Of a stretch of 64,000 bases of DNA, positions 44,157 to 53,752 are shown piece by piece. Every line of letters starts with the position of its first letter. The stretch's first letter is position 1. Where the stretch lies: contig FREU01000002.1 in NCBI GenBank assembly GCA_900143615.1, forward strand, positions 39,888-103,887, read 5' to 3'. The position numbers and the translations under genes are program-made. This DNA comes from Rhodobacteraceae bacterium Alg231-30 (GTDB taxonomy: Bacteria > Pseudomonadota > Alphaproteobacteria > Rhodobacterales > Rhodobacteraceae). The notes below the pieces were generated by a model that was not told where the DNA came from, searched no databases, and was given only the letters and a program-made list of their open reading frames with translations.

Positions 44157-44774
44157 TCAATTGCCAACGGCGCGATGCTCCGCAGTGCTTAGCATTAGCA
44201 ACAACATTGCCACCGCTTTTTCAATAAGGCTGTGTGTTTGCTCTTTATCTCCACGCGCAGATCGCAATCTCTGGGTTCGTTCCAAAACGACAATTCCGTG
44301 CAGCATAGCCATCGCAAGATCGGCAAACTGAACCGCTTCTTCCACGCTTAGCGAAGGTGCCAAAGCGCGGACCCCGTCCCGCAAAGCATCATATGACGGA
44401 ACCTCTCGATCCCAACTTGCGTCGTCTGGACGATGAATGGGGGGCTCAAACATTAACTGGAACAGCCCCGGATGTTTTTGCGAAAAATCATAGTAGGCAA
44501 AAGCAAAAGCCCGAAAAGCTGCCGCCTCCGAGGCACTGCTAAGCGCAGCTTGCGACATGGCCGCGCCAAACTCTTCGAACCCTGCCTCAACGACAGCCTG
44601 CAACAAATCGGCTTTACTGTTGAAGTGCGCATAAGAAGCGGTACTAGACACCCCGATTTCTTTTGCCAGTCCGCGTAGCGAAAAATTCCGCTCCGGCGCG
44701 GCATCCAGCTTTCCTATCGCAAGCTCCACAAGCGCCCGCCGCAAATTTTTGTGGTGATAAGCCTTCTGCGCCAT
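44157..44774 (-). CDS. TetR/AcrR-family transcriptional regulator
   Basis: Repressor-type regulator of 205 residues. The N-terminal HTH reads LVELAIGKLDAAPERNFSLRGLAKEIGVSSTASYAHFNSKADLLQAVVEAGFEEF (about 15-70); the rest is the all-helical ligand domain, with a C-terminal WHG-like region. Divergent from a 65-residue membrane protein, with a perfect 15-bp palindrome between them that is the likely operator. Ligand unknown. Confidence 0.92.
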   Translation of the reverse strand: MAQKAYHHKNLRRALVELAIGKLDAAPERNFSLRGLAKEIGVSSTASYAHFNSKADLLQAVVEAGFEEFGAAMSQAALSSASEAAAFRAFAFAYYDFSQKHPGLFQLMFEPPIHRPDDASWDREVPSYDALRDGVRALAPSLSVEEAVQFADLAMAMLHGIVVLERTQRLRSARGDKEQTHSLIEKAVAMLLLMLSTAEHRAVGN

Positions 44775-44810
44775 TCCCGAAATTTCCTTTTATGATCCTT
44801 GCTGAGCAAT

Positions 44811-44825
44811 CTTAGCACTGCTAAG
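44811..44825. promoter_or_regulatory. Candidate TetR operator
   Basis: A perfect 15-bp dyad CTTAGCA-C-TGCTAAG, 37 bases before the tetR start and 46 bases before the divergent membrane-protein start, where a TetR dimer would block both promoters. Confidence 0.65.
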
Positions 44826-44870
44826 TAAGCACTGATTATATCCTTCTAACCAGAATCAGAAAGTCTTGCA

Positions 44871-45068
44871 ATGTCTCCAATCTCTCTAAGAAAATCACTG
44901 CGTTGGTTTCACATCTTTGGCGGCTTGGTCCTTGGTACTTACCTGTACTCACCCTTATCGGAACAACCGTTGTTTGTGGCGCTGACGCTCTATTGCGTTG
45001 TTCCCTTGCTGGGCCTCAGCGGCTTGATCCTTTGGAAGCAGGGCGCGCTTATGCGCCTTTTGTCCTGA
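44871..45068 (+). CDS. Small two-helix membrane protein
   Basis: A 65-residue protein (MSPISLRKSLRWFHIFGG...), not assigned to a named family. Two hydrophobic segments at about 13-27 and 34-54 are flanked by basic residues, suggesting an inner-membrane hairpin. A terminator directly follows the stop and a TetR operator precedes the gene, so it is probably a real, regulated gene and a candidate target of the adjacent TetR regulator. Confidence 0.65.
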   Translation: MSPISLRKSLRWFHIFGGLVLGTYLYSPLSEQPLFVALTLYCVVPLLGLSGLILWKQGALMRLLS

Positions 45069-45075
45069 ACAAAAA

Positions 45076-45099
45076 AAGCGGTGCTGATCAGCACCGCTT
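45076..45099. terminator. Bidirectional intrinsic terminator
   Basis: A perfect 24-bp palindrome (half-site AAGCGGTGCTGA) preceded by an A-run, between the convergent small membrane protein and porin-like genes. Confidence 0.88.
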
Positions 45100-45154
45100 C
45101 TATTCATCGATCCCTGCTTAGCCTTTTACAGGCAAGCAGGGCGCTCCAATGTGC

Positions 45155-46072
45155 TTAGTCCACGATCGGCGTGACCATTTGGACAAAAGTTGTGTCCGGC
45201 GCCCGCGCCATCCGCATCTCGCGCGGGGCGGGTTTGTCACCAAACTGCAGGGTCACCCCAACATAGGCCCTCAGCGAAGACACGTCATCGCTGCGGCCCG
45301 AAGAAGAGCCTTCACTCAGGTCGATATAATCTAAACCCGCATCCAACATTAGCGCGTTTTGCCGACCAACCTGACCGATCTTATGCTGCACGTACACTCC
45401 GACGCCGTACCCGTCCACCGAATCTGGGCGAGACGAAGAGTCTGTGTCCTGTACACCATCAGCATAGTAGCCGTGCACACCCACAAAAGTATTGCCCGTT
45501 TCAAGCGCATATTCTGCCTGAAGTTTGAAAATGACTCCGTCATCCATCACTTCGGGATTTTCTGTCGCGTTCACATCCATAAACGTCAGCGACCCGCCAT
45601 AGGCCCATTGCCCGCGCTCTGCGCCAGCCCCGATCCCCACAAGCCGATAATCCGCGTCCTGATCCACATCATCTGACGTAAAGCCTATGGTCCCGACGCC
45701 CGCAAAACCGCCTAGATATACACCGTTCTGAATCGTGCCAAGCGACGCAATCACTTGCCCTGCCTCCTTGGCCGCGTCATTTGCAGGAAAGCCCGGAGCG
45801 ACAAAATCATCGTTGTCTGTTACAACGTAATGCCCCTCTAATGCAGCGACCAAGCCGCCATCGAATTGAAAGCCGATGCCTGCGTCCAGTCGGCCTGCCT
45901 TGAAATCCTCAGGTTCATCCGCAATCGACCCGGAGGCATTTACCGCTGATCCTGAAATGTCGTAGGCATCAAGACGTATGCCTGCGTGGCCAAAAGTCTC
46001 GGTCTCGGCGCATGCGACAGTCGCAGCACCGGCTGCCAGCAATATTGTCGCTGGCAAAGCAAAATTATTCAT
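45155..46072 (-). CDS. Outer-membrane beta-barrel (porin-like) protein
   Basis: Secreted protein of 305 residues. Signal peptide at about 1-22 (ALPATILLAAGAATVACA). The mature part has alternating hydrophobic strands rich in Gly, Tyr and Asp (GIGFQFDGGLVAALEGHYVV, NGVYLGGFAGVGTIGF, GDKPAPRE near the end), typical of small barrels of Rhodobacteraceae, with acidic loops suggesting a marine setting. The C-terminus extends past the last strand (LRAYVGVTLQFGD). Function unknown. Confidence 0.75.
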   Translation of the reverse strand: MNNFALPATILLAAGAATVACAETETFGHAGIRLDAYDISGSAVNASGSIADEPEDFKAGRLDAGIGFQFDGGLVAALEGHYVVTDNDDFVAPGFPANDAAKEAGQVIASLGTIQNGVYLGGFAGVGTIGFTSDDVDQDADYRLVGIGAGAERGQWAYGGSLTFMDVNATENPEVMDDGVIFKLQAEYALETGNTFVGVHGYYADGVQDTDSSSRPDSVDGYGVGVYVQHKIGQVGRQNALMLDAGLDYIDLSEGSSSGRSDDVSSLRAYVGVTLQFGDKPAPREMRMARAPDTTFVQMVTPIVD

Positions 46073-46326
46073 AAGTTCCCCGTTGGTAGTACCGTATTCA
46101 TTTGAAAGGCATCGAGTTCAACAACCTTTCAAATGTTAAATATCCAAACTTGCTAAATTTTAATAGCCTTTTTATTCAATTGGTTAACTTCACATTTGCG
46201 CGAGAGAATTGGCGCCGCCACGAACCAGACAATGATCTCGGTGACAGAAAAAATGTTTCAAGAAGTTCATGCGCAATGCACTTCGGTGTTTCCGCGGCGA
46301 CCATCGGCTTTTCCAGCAAAGAAGCC

Positions 46327-47325
46327 CTACTTGTGTCGTCCAGTGCGTAAATACTCGGTTGGAGATCGCCCCATTTGCTGACGGAAGGCCGCCGAAAACG
46401 TCGCCTGATCGGAATATCCAACTAAAAAGGCGGTCTCAGCCACACCGCGCCCGTCCCGCAGATGCGCCTGCGCCAAGTCAAACCGCAAAGCATTGCTCAA
46501 CTGTCGGAACGTCAGCCCATCCTCTGCAAGCCGGCGTGCAAGCGTGCGTCGGCTCATGCCCATCTTTCCGGCCACTTCGTCCGCCGACAAAAACCGTTGC
46601 GGCAAAGCTGCGGTCATCATTCTCTCGACCTGTTCTTTCAAACTCAACCGCGTGCTGTCCTGCGCGTCCAGCTGCGTCATGCCTAGCGCCTCTAGATGCG
46701 CCACAAGGTCAGGGTCATGTGTGCTCAGGCGCATGTCCAAGACCCCGTCGTGAAACCGGATGCCGTTAAAACCCCCGCTAAACTCCACTGGGCAGCCTGC
46801 AAGCTGCCCGTAGGGTTTCACATCTCCCAACGCCGGATGAGACAACACAACACTCTTGGGCTGCAATCTGCGTCCCGCAATGCTCTGGACACGGGCCAAA
46901 ACCGCAAAAACCATAAATTCCTGATACCGGTGATTGGCCGCCAAAGACGCCAGGGCGCTGCTAACGACCAACACATCTTCGCCGTCTACCCGACGTAAAT
47001 CCAAAGAGGTGGTCGGGTCTGCCAATTTGTGAAACCGCGCCGCCGCTTCAATTGCTTCACGCAACGTCTGAGAGCTATACGCCAAATAGGACGCCAGAGT
47101 TTGCGCATCCCGATGCCGCATCCCAATCTTCGCTGCAAGCGTCGGATCTTCCCGTGCCAGACAGGCATTGCGCACCAAGGCTGCCTCCTGCAAGACGGTA
47201 GGATGTCCTTTTGCACCTGATGGCCTCCCGACTTGCTGCAGCAGGCGCACGGTGGCCTGCCCCCCTAACATCAGCTCCAATTGCTGCCTAACAAATCCAA
47301 ACCTGCCGCTGCGCGTTTTTTCCAT
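46327..47325 (-). CDS. AraC-family transcriptional regulator
   Basis: Regulator of 332 residues. An N-terminal arabinose-binding-type domain of the OruR/VirS kind (about 25-205, with AREDPTLAAKIGMRHRDAQTLASYLAYSSQTLREAIEA) is followed by an AraC double HTH (about 240-330; SADEVAGKMGMSRRTLARRLAEDGLTFRQL and VAETAFLVGYSDQATFSAAFRQQMGRSPTEYL). The start at 47325 (GTGGGG upstream) is preferred; an in-frame ATG at 47352 is possible. Target unknown. Confidence 0.9.
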   Translation of the reverse strand: MEKTRSGRFGFVRQQLELMLGGQATVRLLQQVGRPSGAKGHPTVLQEAALVRNACLAREDPTLAAKIGMRHRDAQTLASYLAYSSQTLREAIEAAARFHKLADPTTSLDLRRVDGEDVLVVSSALASLAANHRYQEFMVFAVLARVQSIAGRRLQPKSVVLSHPALGDVKPYGQLAGCPVEFSGGFNGIRFHDGVLDMRLSTHDPDLVAHLEALGMTQLDAQDSTRLSLKEQVERMMTAALPQRFLSADEVAGKMGMSRRTLARRLAEDGLTFRQLSNALRFDLAQAHLRDGRGVAETAFLVGYSDQATFSAAFRQQMGRSPTEYLRTGRHK

Positions 47326-47439
47326 ACCCCACTTTAGTACGTGCATTGCCAAAAGACAGAGCGAAGAGCCCCAAAACGCGAAATCCCATCTGCGGGAAAC
47401 AGATGGGACTTAAGAGCGCATGAATTGGGTCTTTGGAAA

Positions 47440-47688
47440 TTAGCCAGTGCGGCCGTCTTGTTTGCAATCACGTTTGTCCGCACCTGCCAGACCTTCGCTC
47501 TGGCGGCAGTCTTGGCGTGTATCGCGACGATCACCGCGGCGATCCATGCCCACTGTGCCGGCGACTTCGTAGCTTTCGCTTACCACTGGCTCTGCGGGAG
47601 CGGAGGAGCCGGTTGCAGTTGGTGCGGCATAAGCCAGTGAAGAAGAGAGAGCGACGACGAGGGCGGCGGAAGCGATTTTGTTGAACAT
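47440..47688 (-). CDS. Small secreted Asp/Arg-rich protein with two cysteines
   Basis: An 82-residue protein with a clear signal peptide (MFNKIASAALVVALSSSLAYA) and a polar, low-complexity mature part. The tail is rich in Arg, Asp and Gln (GMDRRGDRRDTRQDCRQSEG) and holds two Cys, which could form a disulfide in the periplasm. No family is recognised. AGGAA lies 8 bases before the ATG. It stands alone between the AraC regulator and the BCCT transporter. Confidence 0.75.
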   Translation of the reverse strand: MFNKIASAALVVALSSSLAYAAPTATGSSAPAEPVVSESYEVAGTVGMDRRGDRRDTRQDCRQSEGLAGADKRDCKQDGRTG

Positions 47689-47849
47689 TGTGAAATTCCT
47701 TTGCTTTGATTTTGACTTGGTTGCTTTGGTGTTCCTTATGAAAAAGATATGGGTGTCATGATCGCGAGGAATATTGGAATTTGGGTCAAGCATGTTGGAA
47801 TTTGGGCCAACCTGTCCGTTGCCGACGTAAAAGGAAGCGTTTCACAAAA

Positions 47850-47875
47850 AAACGCCGCCCAATTGGACGGCGTTT
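47850..47875 (-). terminator. Terminator after the BCCT transporter gene
   Basis: Stem AAACGCCG/CGGCGTTT extended by two further pairs past one mismatch, followed on the minus strand by a T-run, 25 bases after the stop. Confidence 0.85.
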
Positions 47876-47900
47876 CCGGATTTCACGAGGTTTCTAGCCC

Positions 47901-49481
47901 CTAGCGTTTGCGCTCTTTTATCAAGCCCAGCGTGAGCGACGCCACCATCAGCAACAGGACAAAGGCAAACGGAAAGCCAGTTGCGACAGACGCCGCCTGC
48001 AAGGCCCCAAGTCCGCCGCCCAGCAGCAGAACAATCGCCACAGCGCCGTTTAGCACACACCAGAACACGCGCTGCGCGGTGGGTGAGGCTGTTTTGCCGC
48101 CCGCCGTAATCGTGTCCACAACCAACGCACCGGAATCCGCGGATGTTACAAAGAACACCACCACTAGGATAACGCCAACCACAGACAACAGGCTGCTCAT
48201 TGGCATGGTCTCAAACAGCTTGAACATTTTCAGATCCAGAACAGCACTCTGTAGACCTTCCCCCATTCCACCGATCACCAGATCGATAGACGCGCCACCA
48301 AAGACAGCCATCCACAACGCGCCGACAATTGTCGGCAGGATCAGAACACAGAACACGAACTCACGGATCGTACGACCAAACGAAATACGCGCGATGAACA
48401 TGCCTACAAAAGGAGACCAGGAAATCCACCAAGCCCAATAGAAGGTCGTCCAGCCTTGCAGGAAGTTGCTGTCCTCACGACCAACAAAATTCGCCAAACC
48501 AGGCAGCTCTTTCACGTAGGCCACCATACCGGAAAAGAAACCTGACAGAATGGCAAGCGTTGGCCCAAGGATCAGAACCAACAACAGCAATGCCGCCGCC
48601 AAGCCCATGTTGATCTCGGACAAACGCTTGATGCCTTTTTCCAGTCCAGCCACCACCGAAATCAGAGCAATCGCTGTGATTGCGATGATCAACAGAACAC
48701 TCATGCCGTCGCTGATGGGTACATCAAACAGATAATTCAAACCCGCCAAAGCCTGACTTGCGCCCAGTCCCAGAGAAGTGGCCAAGCCAAAGATTGTCGC
48801 AAACACCGCCAGCGTATCGACTGCATGCCCAACCGGACCCCAAGTCGCCTTGCCAAACAGCGGATAAAACACCGACCGCATGGTCAACGGCAAGCCGCGG
48901 TTATAGCTAAAGAATGCCAAGGCCAGGCCAACAACCGCATAGATCGCCCAAGGGTGTAGCCCCCAGTGGTAGATCGACGAAGCCATCGCAAGGCTACGGG
49001 CGGCCTCAATGTCGCCTTCCGCGCCCGCCAGCGGAGCCCAATCGGTACGTAGCCCATCTGCGCCAACCGCCGTGCCACCCAAAGCGGCCTCATAGTGGCC
49101 AACCGGCTCTGCAACGCCCCAAAACACCAGACCAATACCCATACCGGCCGCAAACAACATCGCAATCCAGCCGCGATATGTGTATTCCGGTTTGGCAGTT
49201 TCGCCGCCCAATCGGATCTTGCCAAACGGCGAGACAATCAAGAACAGGCAAAACAGCACAAAGATGTTGCCCGAAATAATAAAGAACCAGTCAAAGCGGC
49301 TGGTCAGCGCATTGCGGAAAACCGCGAAAAACTCTGTGGCTTGCTCACGAAACACCAGCGAAAAGAAAACAAATGCAATGATTGTCAGGCCCGAGATCGC
49401 AAAGACAGGGTTGTGAACGTCCAATCCCATGAATTGTACATTGTCCTGACCGGCCTCATAGTCGGTCTCATTATCAGTCAT
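47901..49481 (-). CDS. BCCT-family (betaine/carnitine/choline) transporter
   Basis: Secondary carrier of 526 residues with 12 helices. BCCT signatures are the Gly-rich AAGMGIGLVFWGVAEPVGHY (about 109-128), GLEKGIKRLSEINM (about 256-269) and the Trp-rich WTTFYWAWWISWSPFVGMFIARIS segment (about 346-369) that forms the quaternary-amine cage. Substrate probably glycine betaine, choline or DMSP, osmolytes common in the sea. The ATG at 49481 follows AAGGGAA; a start at 49505 is possible. Sits in the block between rplP and rpmC. Confidence 0.92.
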   Translation of the reverse strand: MTDNETDYEAGQDNVQFMGLDVHNPVFAISGLTIIAFVFFSLVFREQATEFFAVFRNALTSRFDWFFIISGNIFVLFCLFLIVSPFGKIRLGGETAKPEYTYRGWIAMLFAAGMGIGLVFWGVAEPVGHYEAALGGTAVGADGLRTDWAPLAGAEGDIEAARSLAMASSIYHWGLHPWAIYAVVGLALAFFSYNRGLPLTMRSVFYPLFGKATWGPVGHAVDTLAVFATIFGLATSLGLGASQALAGLNYLFDVPISDGMSVLLIIAITAIALISVVAGLEKGIKRLSEINMGLAAALLLLVLILGPTLAILSGFFSGMVAYVKELPGLANFVGREDSNFLQGWTTFYWAWWISWSPFVGMFIARISFGRTIREFVFCVLILPTIVGALWMAVFGGASIDLVIGGMGEGLQSAVLDLKMFKLFETMPMSSLLSVVGVILVVVFFVTSADSGALVVDTITAGGKTASPTAQRVFWCVLNGAVAIVLLLGGGLGALQAASVATGFPFAFVLLLMVASLTLGLIKERKR

Positions 49482-49594
49482 TCTATTCCCTTTATTTTGT
49501 TTCATTTGTCCAAACCAAGCGGGTCCGCAAGCGCAGACCCAAAACTTGAACCAAACAACAAGATACTCAGACGCCTAGAGCGCCCATAAAAAAT

Positions 49595-49618
49595 CCGGTC
49601 AGGAACACACCTGACCGG
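49595..49618 (-). terminator. Terminator after the TIGR02466-type oxygenase gene
   Basis: A 9-bp perfect stem (CCGGTCAGG / CCTGACCGG) with a 6-nt loop followed by a T-run on the minus strand, 22 bases after the stop codon. Confidence 0.88.
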
Positions 49619-49639
49619 TCCAAATGCTTCGCTAGAGTA

Positions 49640-50260
49640 TTAACTCCAGGCGTAGTTGAAGCTCACAGAGATACGTTCCTCTTCCGCCATGTTCATCGGG
49701 ACTTCGTGGCGTAACCAGCTTTCCCAAAGCAACACGTCGCCCACATCAGGCTTGGCGTAGATGAAACTTTGCATGTCACGGCGCGCGTCTTTCTTGCGCG
49801 CCGGGGCCGCCATCATGCGGCCAGACCGTGGATCTTCCAGCTTTAGGGCCCCTGCCCCATCCGGCAGCGACACATAGGTTGTGCCACTGATCACGGAATG
49901 TGGATGCAGGTGAGATGTATGCAACCCACCTTCTGGTAGGATGTTAATCCAGATATCTTCCAATTTCAGCTCGCGCCCGTCCAGATCAAACTCAAGATCT
50001 TCTGCAAAGGCAGCCACGTGTTTGTCCAAAGCGGCAACAATGTCGGCAAAAATCGGGAACCGCCAAGGCAGGTCTGTCAAAGACGCATAAGACGTATACC
50101 CGGGATAGCCGTTGCTCTCACACCATTGCTGACCAGCTTCGTCATCTTCAGCAATCGAGTAACAAGAGTTTTCCAACTCCTGCGGATCAATTTCAGCGCC
50201 ATATTCAGTCAGGCGCGCGCGGTAAAGACGTGTAACAAACAGAGATTCAATATCAGCCAT
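49640..50260 (-). CDS. Putative 2OG-Fe(II) oxygenase, TIGR02466 family
   Basis: Cytosolic protein of 206 residues of the TIGR02466 family, a putative 2-oxoglutarate/iron dioxygenase. The metal-site pattern His-x-His-x-His (GGLHTSHLHPHSVISGTTYVSLPDGAG, about 111-135) is followed by a distal His in WLRHEVPMN and an Arg in ERISVSFNY that would bind 2-oxoglutarate. Substrate unknown; phage- and cyanophage-encoded relatives exist. Own transcription unit inside the ribosomal-cluster insertion. Confidence 0.85.
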   Translation of the reverse strand: MADIESLFVTRLYRARLTEYGAEIDPQELENSCYSIAEDDEAGQQWCESNGYPGYTSYASLTDLPWRFPIFADIVAALDKHVAAFAEDLEFDLDGRELKLEDIWINILPEGGLHTSHLHPHSVISGTTYVSLPDGAGALKLEDPRSGRMMAAPARKKDARRDMQSFIYAKPDVGDVLLWESWLRHEVPMNMAEEERISVSFNYAWS

Positions 50261-50374
50261 ATGGGCGAACTACCGCGAATGATGTCAAAATACGAGGGGG
50301 ACAAGAGTAATTAAGCGCCATCAGCAAAACTCCGCGCACGGACTGGCCGATCACCGCTCCCCTCACCGCCGTTC

Positions 50375-50569
50375 TCAGGCCTTTTTAGCGAAAGTTTGAC
50401 CAAGCTGCGAGCGCCCGTTAGCCATCAACTCGTCCAACGCCGCAAGCCAAGCCCGCGCCATGTCGACTTGCCCACGCCGAAGCAGCGACAACGCCATATC
50501 GCGCTGGGGACAATCGGGATAATCTTGCACAATTTGGGCCACTTTTAGCTCTGATGACAGCTCAGGCAT
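50375..50569 (-). CDS. Small hypothetical protein
   Basis: A 64-residue protein (MPELSSELKVAQIVQDYPDCPQRDMALSLLRRGQVDMARAWLAALDELM) made of amphipathic helices; no family recognised. A possible regulatory or TPR-like helical protein. An AGGGGGC-type stretch lies before the ATG, and codon use resembles that of neighbours. Real gene status is likely but unproven. Confidence 0.6.
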   Translation of the reverse strand: MPELSSELKVAQIVQDYPDCPQRDMALSLLRRGQVDMARAWLAALDELMANGRSQLGQTFAKKA

Positions 50570-50641
50570 ACAAGCCCCCTATAGTTAACCAATTGCGTTA
50601 ACCATAATTAACGCAACCCTGCCGCTGCGTCATCAATAAAA

Positions 50642-50673
50642 AAACCCCCGCCGAATATCTTCGGCAGGGGTTT
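50642..50673 (-). terminator. Terminator of the rplB-rplP unit
   Basis: A 14-bp stem with one mismatch (AAACCCC then GCCGAA, paired to TTCGGC then GGGGTTT) and loop GATA, followed on the minus strand by a long T-run. Confidence 0.95.
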
Positions 50674-50709
50674 GAATTTTTAGATGACGGAGCGATCCGC
50701 CAAGACCTT

Positions 50710-51123
50710 TTACCAGTCTTCGCGAACAACTACGCGGGTTTTCACCGGCAGTTTCATCGCAGCAAGGCGCAGAGCCTCACGCGCGATTTCTTCGCTTACG
50801 CCGTCCAGTTCGAACATCACGCGGCCAGGCTTAACTTTGCAAACCCAACGGTCAACAGAGCCTTTACCTTTACCCATACGAACTTCGATCGGCTTTGCAG
50901 TGACCGGTACATCTGGGAAGATGCGGATCCAAACACGACCCTGACGTTTCATGTGACGTGTCATCGCGCGGCGAGCCGCTTCGATTTGACGGGCAGTCAC
51001 ACGCTCAGGTGTGGTGGCTTTCAGTCCGAAAGAGCCAAAGTTAAGATCGGAACCGCCTTTGGCGACGCCTTTGATCCGGCCTTTGTGCTGCTTGCGGAAT
51101 TTAGTACGCTTTGGTTGAAGCAT
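50710..51123 (-). CDS. rplP: Ribosomal protein uL16
   Basis: Large-subunit protein of 137 residues at the A-site side, starting [54 protein letters not shown] is diagnostic. It is the last gene of its unit; rpmC, its usual next neighbour, lies 6.7 kb away. Confidence 0.98.
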   Translation of the reverse strand: MLQPKRTKFRKQHKGRIKGVAKGGSDLNFGSFGLKATTPERVTARQIEAARRAMTRHMKRQGRVWIRIFPDVPVTAKPIEVRMGKGKGSVDRWVCKVKPGRVMFELDGVSEEIAREALRLAAMKLPVKTRVVVREDW

Positions 51124-51136
51124 TGTTCAGTCTCCC

Positions 51137-51844
51137 TTAGCGACGACCGCCTGCACCGCGAGGTGCTGGGCCATCCTGGAGTTCCTGTGCTTTACGGTCA
51201 CGCGCGGCTGGATCGTGCTCCATGATCTCACCTTTGAAGATCCATGTTTTGATCCCGATGATGCCATAGGCAGTCGTCGCTTCCACGTGTGCGTAATCGA
51301 TGTCGGCACGCAGCGTGTGCAAAGGCACACGGCCTTCACGGTACCATTCAGTCCGCGCGATTTCAGCGCCGCCCAAACGACCTGCAACGTTTACGCGGAT
51401 ACCCAGGGCACCCATGCGCATAGCGTTCTGAACCGCACGCTTCATAGCGCGTCGGAACGAAACACGACGTTCCAGCTGTTGTGCGATGCTTTCGCCAACC
51501 AGTGCTGCATCCAACTCAGGCTTGCGCACTTCAACGATGTTGAGGTGCAGCTCGCTGTCGGTCATCGCGGCGATTTTCTTGCGCAGAGTTTCGATGTCTG
51601 CGCCTTTCTTGCCGATGATGACGCCAGGACGTGCAGTGTGAACCGTCACGCGGCACTTTTTGTGCGGACGTTCGATGATCACACGAGCAATACCAGCTTG
51701 CTTGCATTCTGTTTTGACAAAGTCGCGGATTTTCAGGTCTTCCAGAAGAAGATCACCGTAATCCTTGGTATCTGCATACCAGCGGCTGTCCCAGGTACGG
51801 TTGACCTGAAGGCGCATGCCAATCGGATTGACTTTATTACCCAT
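51137..51844 (-). CDS. rpsC: Ribosomal protein uS3
   Basis: Small-subunit mRNA-entry protein of 235 residues with an N-terminal KH domain (GxxG loop in [18 protein letters not shown], about 73-90). Starts [22 protein letters not shown]. One-base overlap with rplV. Confidence 0.98.
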   Translation of the reverse strand: MGNKVNPIGMRLQVNRTWDSRWYADTKDYGDLLLEDLKIRDFVKTECKQAGIARVIIERPHKKCRVTVHTARPGVIIGKKGADIETLRKKIAAMTDSELHLNIVEVRKPELDAALVGESIAQQLERRVSFRRAMKRAVQNAMRMGALGIRVNVAGRLGGAEIARTEWYREGRVPLHTLRADIDYAHVEATTAYGIIGIKTWIFKGEIMEHDPAARDRKAQELQDGPAPRGAGGRR

Positions 51845-52224
51845 TAAGCTTGCTCCTCAACTTGACGCACCTTGATGGTGAGCTCCGAGAACGGCTTTAC
51901 GATCTTGCCGAAACGACCACGAGCCCGCGGACGACCGCGCTTCATGATCAAGTTTTTACCCACATAGGCCTCAGCAACGACGAGCTCGTCGACGTCAAGG
52001 TTGTGGTTGTTCTCAGCATTGGCGATTGCGGACTGAAGGCATTTCTTCACGTCTGCTGCGATCCGCTTGTTTGAGAAAGTCAGGTCGGTCAAAGCCCGAT
52101 CAACTTTCTTGCCACGGATCATCGCGGCTACCAGGTTCAGTTTCTGCGGGCTGGTGCGAAGCATGCGCAGTTTTGCCATTGCTTCGTTGTCAGCCACGCG
52201 GCGGGGGTTTTTTTCCTTGCCCAT
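51844..52224 (-). CDS. rplV: Ribosomal protein uL22
   Basis: Exit-tunnel protein of 126 residues; the loop and C-terminus show [22 protein letters not shown], the macrolide-relevant tunnel hairpin. Starts 3 bases after rpsS. Confidence 0.98.
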   Translation of the reverse strand: MGKEKNPRRVADNEAMAKLRMLRTSPQKLNLVAAMIRGKKVDRALTDLTFSNKRIAADVKKCLQSAIANAENNHNLDVDELVVAEAYVGKNLIMKRGRPRARGRFGKIVKPFSELTIKVRQVEEQA

Positions 52225-52227
52225 GAC

Positions 52228-52509
52228 TTACTTCCGCTTCGCTTTCTTGTCGGCAGCATGCCCGTAATACGTACGGGTCGGTGAGTATTCACCGAACTTC
52301 TGACCGATCATTTCCTCGGTAACCATCACTGGGATGTGTTTCTTGCCGTTGTAAACGCCAAACGTCAGACCCACGAATTGGGGCAGGATCGTCGAGCGAC
52401 GCGACCAGATTTTGATGACTTCGTTAAGGCGACCCGACTCGCGCGTTGCTTCGGCTTTTTTCAGCACATAAGCATCGACAAAGGGGCCTTTCCATACAGA
52501 GCGAGACAT
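52228..52509 (-). CDS. rpsS: Ribosomal protein uS19
   Basis: Small-subunit head protein of 93 residues ([20 protein letters not shown], then [27 protein letters not shown]). Three bases after rplB. Confidence 0.98.
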   Translation of the reverse strand: MSRSVWKGPFVDAYVLKKAEATRESGRLNEVIKIWSRRSTILPQFVGLTFGVYNGKKHIPVMVTEEMIGQKFGEYSPTRTYYGHAADKKAKRK

Positions 52510-52512
52510 AGA

Positions 52513-53355
52513 TTAACGCCCTTTCTTCTTGGCGTGACGCGAGCGGATAATAAGCTTTTGCGACGCTTTGTTCTTGTTGCGGGTACGTGCACCTTTGGTC
52601 GGCTTACCCCAAGGAGTAACCGGGTGACGACCACCAGAAGTCCGGCCTTCACCACCACCGTGTGGGTGATCGATCGGGTTCATGACCACACCACGCACCG
52701 ACGGACGCTTGCCTTTATGGCGCATACGACCGGCTTTACCGTAGTTCTGGTTGGAGTTGTCTGGGTTAGACACGGCACCAACGGTGGCCATGCATTCCTG
52801 ACGTACCAGACGCAGTTCGCCCGAGCTCAGACGGATCTGAGCGTAGCCACCGTCACGACCAACAAACTGAGCATAAGTCCCAGCAGCACGAGCGATTTGA
52901 CCGCCTTTGCCTGGCTTGAGCTCGATGTTGTGGATGATGGTACCGATAGGCATGCCCGAGAATGGCATTGCGTTGCCCGGCTTGATATCGGCCTTTGCAG
53001 ACGCGACAACTTTGTCGCCAACTGCCAGACGCTGCGGCGCGAGGATATAGGCCTGCTCGCCGTCGTCATATTTGACCAATGCGATGAATGCAGTCCGGTT
53101 CGGGTCATATTCGATCCGTTCAACGGTTGCTGCGACATCAAATTTGTTACGTTTGAAATCAACGATCCGGTAGAGGCGTTTCGCCCCACCACCGCGGCGA
53201 CGCGATGTGATCCGTCCGGTGTTGTTCCGGCCACCCGATTTCGTCAGACCCTGTGTGAGGGATTTGACGGGGCGTCCTTTCCAGAGCTCCGAACGGTCGA
53301 TCAGCACCAACCCACGTTGGCCCGGCGTCGTCGGCTTATACGACTTAAGTGCCAT
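52513..53355 (-). CDS. rplB: Ribosomal protein uL2
   Basis: Peptidyl-transferase-centre protein of 280 residues. [26 protein letters not shown] carries the conserved His near the active site. It starts [27 protein letters not shown]. First gene of its unit, because the riboswitch/SMR and membrane-protein genes separate it from rplW. Confidence 0.98.
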   Translation of the reverse strand: MALKSYKPTTPGQRGLVLIDRSELWKGRPVKSLTQGLTKSGGRNNTGRITSRRRGGGAKRLYRIVDFKRNKFDVAATVERIEYDPNRTAFIALVKYDDGEQAYILAPQRLAVGDKVVASAKADIKPGNAMPFSGMPIGTIIHNIELKPGKGGQIARAAGTYAQFVGRDGGYAQIRLSSGELRLVRQECMATVGAVSNPDNSNQNYGKAGRMRHKGKRPSVRGVVMNPIDHPHGGGEGRTSGGRHPVTPWGKPTKGARTRNKNKASQKLIIRSRHAKKKGR

Positions 53356-53752
53356 GCTTTCTGTCTTCCGTTTAGCGTGCCAGACCTTAGGTTATTGTCT
53401 TTGGTCCAGCTATGTTAAAGGCCCCTGCTCGCACGGTTTTCAATCAAACCCACTACTAAGGTGCCAAGTCTATAGGGCCCCGAAGGTCCCCAGTTCAAAA
53501 AATCAATCGGCCCCAGAACGAATCTGAGGCCTCACGACTGGTGCGGATTAACAGGGAAGCATGGGGGTGTCTAGGGGGATGCCTGTTTTTGTTGGACCTG
53601 GCGACGCTATTGGGTAAATCCAACTCCCCCACTGACGCGTCTCGTGCCCAGTCCTCTGCGTCATTTCGACATGATGCTATCTGAAGACCCACTGCTGCCC
53701 TGACGGCTGCCCTCGCAACAATGCCGCCAAAGAGTAACAGTCTTGCCCTAAA
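53356..53752 (-). other. Leader and non-coding gap upstream of rplB
   Basis: About 400 bases without a gene. It holds the rplB promoter (53469-53498). I see no terminator for the SMR transcript with confidence and no other feature. Confidence 0.5.
53469..53498 (-). promoter_or_regulatory. Predicted sigma70 promoter of the rplB-rplP unit
   Basis: A -35 TTGAAC (53498-53493), an 18-base spacer and -10 TATAGA (53474-53469) on the minus strand, about 115 bases before rplB. Confidence 0.65.
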
